Assembly (NCBI GenBank): GCA_036514635.1
Contig: DATBWU010000310.1
Coordinates: forward strand, 1-15,784
Reading direction: 5' to 3'
Source: DASSFZ01 sp036514635
GTDB taxonomy: Bacteria; Chloroflexota; Anaerolineae; Fen-1058
Length of the DNA stretch: 15,784 nucleotides
Made by a program: the position numbers and the translations under genes. This document shows positions 1-7,782 of the stretch, one piece after another. How positions within the stretch are numbered: position 1 is the stretch's first letter; every line of letters starts with the position of its first letter. A model generated the notes under the pieces. The model saw nothing but the letters and a program-made list of their open reading frames with translations. It was not told the DNA's origin and searched no databases.

Positions 1-100
1 CGCGGCGATGAATTCGCCGCGCTACGCCGCTGCGCCTAATGAATCGGGCTAGTCGGATTCATCCGACGCTGGGGGGTAGCCCGCCGAGTTCATCGGCGGG
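1..100. repeat. Cluster of three hairpins with a TTCATC core
   Basis: Three perfect short hairpins lie head to tail. The first has arms 1-8 and 14-21 (CGCGGCGA/TCGCCGCG). The second has arms 52-57 and 62-67 (GTCGGA/TCCGAC). The third has arms 80-87 and 93-100 (CCCGCCGA/TCGGCGGG). All share a TTCAT-type loop (read on one strand or the other), while the stems differ and pair within each unit. The same design recurs at 14009-14030. It resembles the dispersed intergenic hairpin repeats I associate with Chloroflexota genomes. The cluster overlaps the aberrant 3' end of the permease gene. Confidence 0.75.
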
Positions 101-808
101 GCGGGCGCACGCTGGCAACGGCCCAAGTTTCTGGGTAGCGCGACCCAGATACAGGTCGACCGGCGTGTTGATGAAACTGGGGAACGGCGTCGCCAGGCAA
201 ATCGCTTGCAGCCAATTCGGCATGAAGGCCACCGGCACGACGAAGCCGGACGGGAATGTCATTACGAAGTAGGCCATGCGCGCCAGTCCGACCGCGTCGG
301 TCACCCAGAACGCCGTCGTGCTCACCAGGAAACGCCAGGCGAAACTGAGCAACAGCGCCAACAGCAGGCCGACACCGGTCAATGTCCACTGCTCGATCGT
401 CGCCGGGAAGGACGTGCCGAAGATGGCGGCGAACGCGATCAAGATCGTCACGCCGCGCGTTGCAAACTGATACACCCCGCGCCCGATGTCCTGTGCCAGC
501 CAGAAGCCGTAATAGTCAAACGGCTTGGATAGATCGGACGCAACCTCGCCGCTCTTAATGCTGCGGATCATATCGAACCACCCCCACAGCGCCGTCATGG
601 CGATGAGGGCCTGGGTGATGCCGGTGTAGGTGATCGCGTCGCGGATCGAGTAACCGGCCACGCTCGTCGCTGTGCCGAACACGGCGATCAGAATCGCCGC
701 GCGCAGCGCGCCGAAGAACAGGTTGGTCACGAATCCGGCAATCGTCGCGCCGCGATAAGCCACCTGGCGCTGAAGCGACTTCTTGGCGAGTTCGAGGTAG
801 AGGCGCAT
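59..808 (-). CDS. ABC-2 type transporter permease with aberrant C-terminus
   Basis: This looks like the membrane permease subunit of an ABC-2 type exporter. The encoded protein is about 249 aa with five or six hydrophobic segments after a short basic N-terminus. A motif close to the end, FINTPVDLYLGR, is typical of the ABC-2/DUF990-like permease family (COG4587-like) just before its last transmembrane helix. After this motif (near base 140) the protein turns into a Pro/Ala-rich tail encoded by the hairpin repeat cluster, so the last helix and basic tail appear to be lost. I prefer the ATG at 808 because family members begin with MRxYL-type sequences. A GTG at 832 in the same frame would add eight residues. 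No ATP-binding partner is visible. The upstream neighbour on this strand is an unrelated secreted protein. The substrate is unknown, and the copy may be non-functional. Confidence 0.75.
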   Translation of the reverse strand: MRLYLELAKKSLQRQVAYRGATIAGFVTNLFFGALRAAILIAVFGTATSVAGYSIRDAITYTGITQALIAMTALWGWFDMIRSIKSGEVASDLSKPFDYYGFWLAQDIGRGVYQFATRGVTILIAFAAIFGTSFPATIEQWTLTGVGLLLALLLSFAWRFLVSTTAFWVTDAVGLARMAYFVMTFPSGFVVPVAFMPNWLQAICLATPFPSFINTPVDLYLGRATQKLGPLPACARPADELGGLPPSVG

Positions 809-910
809 AAACCGTCCCGAAGCCGGGTTCACCCGGCGACACCGCGTGAGCAGTTACCGACGATCTATGCTAGATGACGGGGGAGGGCCACGTGTGACAG
901 GCAAACGAAT

Positions 911-936
911 GGGGCACAGCCTCTCGACTGTGCCCC
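911..936 (-). terminator. Hairpin downstream of the secreted-protein gene
   Basis: A perfect 9-bp stem, GGGGCACAG (911-919) with CTGTGCCCC (928-936), surrounds an 8-nt loop. It lies about 85 bp beyond the stop codon of the minus-strand DNRLRE-like gene and upstream of the permease. On the minus strand it is followed by only a short T-containing stretch (ATTCGTTT). Intrinsic termination is therefore plausible but not clear-cut. Confidence 0.45.
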
Positions 937-960
937 TGACCGTGACCACTGAAACTTTGC

Positions 961-1031
961 TCTCCCGTGTGGGCCAGCCAGCGGATCGGCCCACGACAGC
1001 GAACTGTAGGCACACTACCCGTCACGGGAGA
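961..1031. repeat. Nested inverted repeat at the 3' end of the secreted-protein gene
   Basis: The outer arms are TCTCCCGTG (961-969) and CACGGGAGA (1023-1031). The inner arms are GTGGGCC (969-975) and GGCCCAC (988-994). The right outer arm covers the stop codon of the minus-strand gene. The structure could act as a transcript 3' stabiliser, a terminator component or a remnant repeat. The sequence does not decide between these. Confidence 0.55.
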
Positions 1032-2371
1032 AAGAACACGCGGTTCACCCAGTGGCTTACCAGTTGGGCCGGCACGCTGGGGTGATTGCGCAAGACCGCA
1101 GGCAGGAAGATTCGGTACGGCGATGGTGAAGGTGTATTCGTCGGCGCTGCCGCGAGTGTGGCCGTCGGCGTCGGCGTGGCCGTCGCGGCAGGCATAGGTG
1201 TGTCTGTGGCCGTAGGCGTCGGTGTATCGGTCGCTGTTGCCGTTGGCGTATCAGTCGGTGTCGGCGTGTCGGTTGCGGTCGGTGCAGGTGTATCGGTCGA
1301 TGTAGGTACGTCTGTCGGCGTCGGCGTGTCGGTCGCCGTGGGCATCGGTGTATCGGTTGGCGTCGGAGTATCGGTCGCTGTTGCCGTTGGTGTATCAGCC
1401 GGCGTCGGCATGTCGGTTGCGGTCGGTGCAGGTGTATCCGTTGGAGTGGGTGTATCCGTAGCCGTGGGGGTGGCTGTATCAGTTGGCGTCGGCGTATCGG
1501 TCGCTGTTGCCGTTGGTGTGTCAGTCGGCGTCGGCGTGTCGGTTGCGGTCGGTGCAGGTGTATCCGTTGGAGTGGGTGTATCCGTGGCCGTGGGCGTGGC
1601 TGTATCGGTTGGCGTCGGCGTATCGGTCGCTGTTGCCGTTGGTGTGTCAGTCGGCGTCGGCGTATTCGTTGGCGTAGGTGTATTTGTCGACGTGGCGGTG
1701 TTCGTCGCCGTCGCCGTCGCCGTCGGTGTCGCAGGTGGATCGTAAATCACCTGCAGATAGGGGACGAACGCACAGCCGCATTCCTTGCTGTAAAACTGCT
1801 TGAGCTCGCTTGTGGCAAACCCGCTGCTTTCCAGGATGAAGCCATAGTTGGTGGATGTGCCGGCGACCCAGTCCTGTACGGCGCTGGTCACATCCCAAGC
1901 GACCCAACCATAGGTATCGGTCACGCTCCGGCTCGCGATCGTGGCAAGGTTGTAGTCGCCGCCGGCCGCGATCCAGTTGACGCCCGTCAACCGATCTCGC
2001 CAGGTCGCCTGTGGCTCAGCCCAGTCAGCGGTCAGCGTGTGAGCGTTGATCGTCATCGCACTACCGCTCGTCGCGCTAAAGAAGTACAGGTTCAGTGAGG
2101 CCGATATGACGGTCGATCCGCTCGGAATGCCGGTGAGGTCGAAGGCGATCAGCGTGCGCCTGAGCGAGTTGCTGCGCGCACGAATATCCAGCGAGGCAGC
2201 CGATCCATAATTCGATGTCTGGCTACTCTTGTTGATGTAGGTATCGTGTACCGGATTCAGGCTGACCGATGTCGTCTGGGCGTTCGCGCGCAAGGTGAAC
2301 AGCAGCGCCAGACCCGCGACAAGAATAAGGGCATACCCTAGGGTGAATCTTCGATGAGATAACGTGAGCAT
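1022..2371 (-). CDS. Secreted DNRLRE-domain-like protein with long PT-rich linker
   Basis: A predicted surface or secreted protein of 449 aa. The N-terminus (MLTLSHRRF..., a hydrophobic stretch, then RANAQ) is a clear signal peptide, probably cut after ANAQ. The next ~180 residues match the DNRLRE/carbohydrate-binding-like beta-sandwich pattern: HDTYI, NYG, LIAFDLTGIPSG, then alternating strands with SASLNLYFF. A linker of about 200 residues built of TPTPTD/TPTATATD units follows. The protein ends with YRIFLPAVLRN and about 20 more residues. FLPxVLR-type tails are common on Chloroflexota secreted proteins and may be a sorting or anchoring signal, although that role is inference. The ATG at 2371 was chosen because GAGG lies 7 nt upstream. 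An in-frame ATG at 2416 has no ribosome binding site and would bury the signal peptide. The ligand is unknown. Confidence 0.85.
   Translation of the reverse strand: MLTLSHRRFTLGYALILVAGLALLFTLRANAQTTSVSLNPVHDTYINKSSQTSNYGSAASLDIRARSNSLRRTLIAFDLTGIPSGSTVISASLNLYFFSATSGSAMTINAHTLTADWAEPQATWRDRLTGVNWIAAGGDYNLATIASRSVTDTYGWVAWDVTSAVQDWVAGTSTNYGFILESSGFATSELKQFYSKECGCAFVPYLQVIYDPPATPTATATATNTATSTNTPTPTNTPTPTDTPTATATDTPTPTDTATPTATDTPTPTDTPAPTATDTPTPTDTPTATATDTPTPTDTATPTATDTPTPTDTPAPTATDMPTPADTPTATATDTPTPTDTPMPTATDTPTPTDVPTSTDTPAPTATDTPTPTDTPTATATDTPTPTATDTPMPAATATPTPTATLAAAPTNTPSPSPYRIFLPAVLRNHPSVPAQLVSHWVNRVFFLP
1147..1736 (-). repeat. PT-rich coding repeat with a 126-bp higher-order unit
   Basis: The linker of the secreted protein is a low-complexity Pro/Thr/Ala/Asp repeat. 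The plus-strand marker TCGCTGTTGCCGTTGG recurs at 1231, 1375, 1501 and 1627, giving intervals of 144, 126 and 126 bp. Copies 1375-1500 and 1501-1626 differ at about six of 126 positions. Each encodes a 42-residue block of six TD-separated sub-units. The pattern shows recent tandem duplication on top of an older short repeat. The strand given is that of the gene. Confidence 0.85.
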
Positions 2372-2576
2372 CTTAAGACCTCGGTTCCTGAGAGACAACA
2401 CGGACACAACTCTCATCTTTGATTCTATTTGAATTCAGTTTGCGAGCCGTTGAAGGTGCCGAGGTACTTTCGGGCTAAAGGGGCGCTTGCGAGGGGTTCA
2501 GACCAAGCCAGTGGCTTTCAAACATCACCTGTTATTCTGTTGTTATTGTTGGAGTGAGCAAACCTGGCCGAAATGG

Positions 2577-3035
2577 TCACTTCAGCACGCGCTTTTTCGG
2601 CCTGTTCCGCTTCCGCACGTCAGCGTAGATCGGCTGCAACACGCCAATCATCTGCGCCAGCCGGGCCGCAACACGTTCCACGTATTCCGGCGTGAATCGC
2701 TCGCGCGGGATTACGTCATACACCTTCGTCCAGCCCCGATCCCACTGCTCCGCTTCGATCGATTCGCCCAGTTCGGCCTTGATCTCGAACAGGCGCGACT
2801 GGAAGCCGATCAGCAAGCGCTGATTCTGGGTATGCTCCCGGCTTTCGAAGTGCAGTCCCAACTCCAGCCCGCCGCGCCGCTCACCCAGGTTCAAGGCTTC
2901 GTAGTGCAGCAGCGGATCGTCGTAGTATAACTGCCCCAGCCACGACCGGCGATTGACTTTGAAGGCTTGCAGGGGCTTGGGCAGGTGCGCGCGAACTGCA
3001 TCCGGGATCGCGCCGAAGAACTCACCGCCGTTCAT
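2577..3035 (-). CDS. Hypothetical protein, 152 aa
   Basis: I do not recognise a named family. The protein is a soluble, mixed-charge 152-aa polypeptide with no signal peptide or membrane segment. Visible blocks are a LELGLHFESREHTQN stretch in the middle and an amphipathic helix ending AARLAQMIGVLQPIYADV. The tail is strongly basic (RKRNRPKKRVLK), so nucleic-acid contact is possible but unproven. The ATG at 3035 is supported by GGAGAA six bases upstream. It starts 34 bp after the stop of the FHA gene on the same strand, so the two are probably co-transcribed. Its function may therefore relate to phosphopeptide-dependent signalling, but that is only guilt by association. Confidence 0.7.
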   Translation of the reverse strand: MNGGEFFGAIPDAVRAHLPKPLQAFKVNRRSWLGQLYYDDPLLHYEALNLGERRGGLELGLHFESREHTQNQRLLIGFQSRLFEIKAELGESIEAEQWDRGWTKVYDVIPRERFTPEYVERVAARLAQMIGVLQPIYADVRKRNRPKKRVLK

Positions 3036-3069
3036 GTCGCGTTCTCCGAAGCAGCGCGTAGCGAGCCGG

Positions 3070-3606
3070 TCAACGATTGTTCCCGGACTCGGGCGTTTCT
3101 TTCAGGCTGACGGCGAAAGTCAGCGATCCGAAGCGGAGCTCGTCGCCATCGTGGAGCACTTCGGGGACGAATGGCACCAGCTTGCGCCGGTTGAGGAACG
3201 TGCCGTTGAGGCTTTCCAGGTCTTCGATCAGGTACCGGTCATTCACGAAGCGCACGCGGGCGTGCCGGCGCGAGACGCCGCGCGTCTGGCCGTCTTCGCT
3301 CGTGAGATCGATGTCGACCATCAACCCGGCTAGTCGATCGTTGCGGCCAAACAACGCGCTGGTCATCTTGCGCGGGACGACAATCTCGCGGTTGTCCGTG
3401 ATGCCTTTGAGGAGAAGCGTCGCGCCGATCGGGGCCGTATCGTAAGTGGGCGCGGATAAGCCGGCCGCGGGCTTAACCTTTTCGCCTTCGTTTTCATCCA
3501 GGGGATCCGTGTGCAGTTGGCCGCCCGTCCGCAGGAATGTGCCACAGTTGCTGCAAACTAACTCGCCCTCCATCGACTCCTGGCCGCAGGCCGGACACTT
3601 CAACAT
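3070..3606 (-). CDS. Zinc-ribbon plus FHA-domain protein
   Basis: A 178-aa cytoplasmic protein. A zinc ribbon sits at the N-terminus (CPAC at residues 4-7, CSNC at 18-21). A flexible acidic linker runs to about residue 55. A forkhead-associated domain covers about 60-168. Its phosphothreonine-binding signature is visible as FGR (86-88), SRRH (112-115) and the SLNGT turn (132-136). FHA domains bind phosphothreonine peptides, usually downstream of Ser/Thr kinases. No kinase is present in the window. The ATG at 3606 is preferred because GAGGG lies 5 nt upstream and the residues before it overlap a likely promoter. The gene appears to be first in a two-gene unit with the 152-aa hypothetical downstream. 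Confidence 0.88.
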   Translation of the reverse strand: MLKCPACGQESMEGELVCSNCGTFLRTGGQLHTDPLDENEGEKVKPAAGLSAPTYDTAPIGATLLLKGITDNREIVVPRKMTSALFGRNDRLAGLMVDIDLTSEDGQTRGVSRRHARVRFVNDRYLIEDLESLNGTFLNRRKLVPFVPEVLHDGDELRFGSLTFAVSLKETPESGNNR

Positions 3607-3638
3607 GGCTACCCTCAAAGTGCATAAGAGTTGCTCAC

Positions 3639-3666
3639 ATTGTAGTCCGATTTTTCGCGAATGCAA
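3639..3666 (-). promoter_or_regulatory. Putative sigma-70 promoter for the FHA operon
   Basis: Read on the minus strand, TTGCAT (3666-3661) and TACAAT (3644-3639) are separated by 16 bp. This places a likely start near 3632, about 25 nt before the FHA start codon. It lies in the 78-bp gap after the stop codon of the upstream S51-like gene, so the FHA unit is probably transcribed independently. Confidence 0.5.
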
Positions 3667-3684
3667 CTTTCTGCGTGGTGCATT

Positions 3685-4728
3685 TCAGTTGGGCTGTGTC
3701 ACAACCCACTCCTGCCCGTCGCGGGTATCCCTCACCTGTACACCCAGCGCCGCCAATCGATCGCGCAACACATCCGCTAACGCCCATTCCTTGTTGGCCC
3801 GCGCCAAACGGCGTTGTTCCAGTAAATCCGCCGCGCCATTGGGCAGTGCAGGTGCGGCCGTCTCAGGCCCAACGACTGCCTCCGGCTCAAAGTCGGCGGG
3901 CGCGACTGCGTCACGCACGCCACCCAGCAGAGACAGATCGAACGACTCGCCGCTCGGAACTGTCACATCGAAGCCGCCGTGACACAGCGTGACGGTCCCC
4001 TTGCCCATCACCCGACCTTCCCCGGCAGCCATGTCCATCACCACGGCAGTATGTTCGTCGATGCCGAGAATATGCGTCGATTCGGGCAGCATGTCGCGCA
4101 GTTGCAGGAATCTCTCCAACCCGACAAAGCCGTGCGTGGTGTCGAGCTCTTCGCCGCCCTCGGCGTTGTTCCAGTGTGGGACGATCGCCACATCCAACCC
4201 GTACAGACCGAACAGATCGAGGCCGTCCACCCAGCGCGGGTCCTCGCCGACTTTGAAGAGCTCGTACACCGGCAGCACCTGCGAGCCTACGGCGAAGGCG
4301 GCGGCGCTGGCGAGCGCAAGCGTCGCGCCGTGCAAGTGGCGGCGCACCAGATAGCGATAGGCCAGTGTATCTTTCAGGTGACGCACAGTGTACGTGGGGC
4401 TGCCCGGGCCGAGGAAGAGATAGTTCGCTTCGAGTAGGGGCGCGAGCAGATCGGAGTCATCGGGGCTGAATGCGCTGTCTTTGCGCCGCGCCGGAATGAT
4501 CGACACGTCGGGCTTGAAGTTCTGGAGATTGTATTGCAGAAACTCGCCGACCTTGCCCGCGACGACCGCCGAGTTCGGCTGAAAACCCGCCGGCGTCTCG
4601 AGGATCGCCACTCGCACCGGCGAGGTCAAATCACGGAACATGCGCTCGTGGACCTTGCGCCCGCTCGGCGATGTTTCGCCCGATCCGAACAGGACCACCG
4701 GCCCCCCGCGCAAGCCTGTCTGGGACAT
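3685..4728 (-). CDS. S51/cyanophycinase-like protein with CysRS-like C-terminal tail
   Basis: A 347-aa soluble protein. Residues 10 to about 260 look like a class-I glutamine-amidotransferase-like fold of the peptidase S51/cyanophycinase type. Visible blocks are FGSGETS (14-20), LGPGSPTYT (106-114), an elbow-like ALASAAAF with Ser141 as possible nucleophile, PHWNN (184-188) and GIDEHTAVV (222-230), the last close to the cyanophycinase IDExTA motif. The usual nucleophile context SAGA/SxGG is altered to SAAA, so activity is uncertain. Residues 301-341 form a separate segment, LLEQRRLARANKEWALAD followed by RDRLAALGV, which closely resembles the C-terminal helical tail of cysteinyl-tRNA synthetase. 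The ATG at 4728 is chosen because a strong GGGGGAGG lies five bases upstream. The frame extends to 4890 without a supported start. Substrate unknown. Confidence 0.75.
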   Translation of the reverse strand: MSQTGLRGGPVVLFGSGETSPSGRKVHERMFRDLTSPVRVAILETPAGFQPNSAVVAGKVGEFLQYNLQNFKPDVSIIPARRKDSAFSPDDSDLLAPLLEANYLFLGPGSPTYTVRHLKDTLAYRYLVRRHLHGATLALASAAAFAVGSQVLPVYELFKVGEDPRWVDGLDLFGLYGLDVAIVPHWNNAEGGEELDTTHGFVGLERFLQLRDMLPESTHILGIDEHTAVVMDMAAGEGRVMGKGTVTLCHGGFDVTVPSGESFDLSLLGGVRDAVAPADFEPEAVVGPETAAPALPNGAADLLEQRRLARANKEWALADVLRDRLAALGVQVRDTRDGQEWVVTQPN

Positions 4729-4873
4729 GATTGCCTCCCCCGAAGTGTCACGCCCCAAATATACTCGAATCAGTCGTGCGTGTCCTGTTGCAAACGGGTG
4801 CAATACGGGACGCGGATAAACGCAGATCGCGCGGATTTTATACTGCGCGGTCACACGTTGCGCTTTTGGCTGC

Positions 4874-5967
4874 TCACAGCCCGCGTCCACGCGGGCGTCT
4901 ATCCTGATCGATCGCGAGGACGCGGTCGGTGAGCAAAAGATCGGGGATTTCGTTCTGCGCGCCCGCTCCGCGCGCCTCCCACTCGGCGATCAGGTCGATA
5001 AATTCGTCGGCTGCCTCACACGTCACCATGCGCTGGTGCAGTTCGGCTGATCCGTACACGCCCTTCACGTACTTCACGACGTGCTTGCGAAACAGGATCA
5101 ACCCGCGCTCACGACCGTAGAAGTCGAGCATCAGCGCCAGATGCCGCCGCACCATCGCGACCTGATCGGCCAGCCTGATCTCGTGCCGATCGCGGCGCTG
5201 GAAGATCCACGGGTTGCCGATCGCCGCGCGGCCAATCATCACGCCATCGCAGCCGGTGTGTCGCCGGATACGCTCGATGTCGGCCACGCTGCGCACGTCG
5301 CCGTTGCCGATGACGGGAACCTTCACCGCCTGCTTGACTTCGGCAATCGCATCCCAATCGGCTGTGCCGCTGTACGCCTGCTCCTTCGTCCGGCCGTGGA
5401 CTGCGATCAGCGACGCGCCGCTGTCTTCCAGGACACGCGCCACTTCGCGATGGTTGCGCGAGGCGTCATCCCAGCCTAGCCGAATCTTGCCGGTGACCGG
5501 GACGGACACGGCCTTCGTCAGGCGGCGAAAGATGCGACCAATCTTGGCCGGGTCGCGCAGCAAGCCTGCACCCGCACCTCGCCCGGCCACGTTCCTGACC
5601 GAGCAGCCCATGTTGAGGTCGATGATGTTCGCGCCCAACTCCTCCAGCCTCCGCGCGGCTGCTTCCAGTTTGTCCTCGTCACTGCCGAAGAACTGGAACG
5701 TCATCGGGTGCTCGCTCGGATCGAACTTCAACAGGCGCAGCGTCTTGTCGTTGCCGTGCAGCACGGCTTCCGCAGGGACGAACTCGGTGTACGACATGGC
5801 CGAGCCGAGCTCGCGGCAGATCAGCCGGAAGGGCAGGTCCGAGTAGCCTGCCATCGGCGAGAGGATCAGGTCGCCGTAGATGGGGAGGTTGCGGACGTAG
5901 AACATCGGCTGCACCGCATGAGGCATTGGAGTGTCGGCTTTAGCCGGCATCGGCATTCCAACAACGC

Positions 5968-5971
<4 letters not shown>
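4874..5971 (-). CDS. dusB: tRNA-dihydrouridine synthase (DusB-like)
   Basis: An FMN-dependent enzyme that reduces uridines in the tRNA D-loop to dihydrouridine. The 365-aa protein shows the family blocks in order: LSPMAGYSDLPFR (37-49), DLNMGC with the catalytic Cys123, TGKIRLGWD (160-168), VHGRTKEQAYSG (191-202), IGNGDV (221-226) and DGVMIGRAAIGNPW (242-255). The usual NxGCP motif reads GCS here, and the following Lys-rich stretch reads VRNV, so the subtype is not classic E. coli DusB. The ATG at 5971 overlaps the TGA of the amylase gene (ATGA) and lacks its own ribosome binding site, so translational coupling is likely. Internal ATGs near 5956 and 5905 are alternatives. The final residues (RRPRGRGL) are encoded by a GC hairpin. 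N-terminal extension before residue 22 is unusual. Confidence 0.92.
4879..4896. repeat. GC-rich palindrome in the 3' end of the Dus gene
   Basis: GCCCGCGT (4879-4886) pairs with ACGCGGGC (4889-4896) across two bases. It starts three bases from the Dus stop codon. Downstream, within 4800-4850, is a GGATAAACGCAGAT/CGCGCGGATTTTA block that looks like a degenerate intergenic repeat. The palindrome may be a terminator stem (no strong T tract follows) or a repeat remnant forming the protein's last residues. Confidence 0.5.
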
Positions 5972-7491
<1,520 letters not shown>

Positions 7492-7782
7492 ACAACCTCT
7501 CGAAGCGAGAATAACCAATTGGTGATGATTATAACATGCGAAGGCCTTGACCTGGCTTTCGGAATAGTGTTACACTGATGACACGGGCGTCACTATACAC
7601 TTCATTCAAGTATGCGCCGCGGGAGTGGAATCATCTCTATGTCCTGTGAGCGCTTTTATTGTCCTAAGTCCAGGTTGGCAAAAGATTTGAACATCGGCTC
7701 GCGGGGATGATCCGCACGATCGTCGGGGCCATCCGTGCCCAGCGCGACCCACGGTGTTTGGACGGACACGGAGTGACTCGAG
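7492..7782. promoter_or_regulatory. Divergent intergenic region between the amylase and HAD-ATPase genes
   Basis: This 291-bp region separates two divergently transcribed units and must hold both promoters. On the minus strand a perfect TATAAT lies at 7533-7528 upstream of the amylase, without a convincing -35 box. ACCAATTGGT at 7514-7523 is a 10-bp palindrome that could be an operator. The plus-strand promoter is listed separately. No coding sequence is supported here. Confidence 0.5.
7547..7576 (+). promoter_or_regulatory. Putative promoter for the first HAD-ATPase gene
   Basis: TTGACC (7547-7552) and TACACT (7571-7576) are separated by 18 bp on the plus strand. A start near 7583 would leave a leader of about 200 nt before the ATG at 7783. 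The ribosome binding site is GGAG, nine bases before the ATG. The match is reasonable but not experimentally supported. Confidence 0.45.

Noticed and set aside
1147..1736. Regular tandem repeats considered as a CRISPR array
   Set aside because: Units are contiguous without unique spacers, stay in the coding frame and encode a Pro/Thr-rich linker.
1086..1745. Open plus-strand frame encoding a Val/Gly/Ser-rich repeat protein (VGVGVSVAVG)
   Set aside because: It is the antisense reading of the PT-rich linker. The sense protein has a signal peptide, domain and ribosome binding site, while this frame has no independent support.
4879..4896. Perfect palindrome considered as a rho-independent terminator for the Dus gene
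   Set aside because: It lies before the stop codon and no T-rich tract follows directly, so it was listed as a repeat instead.
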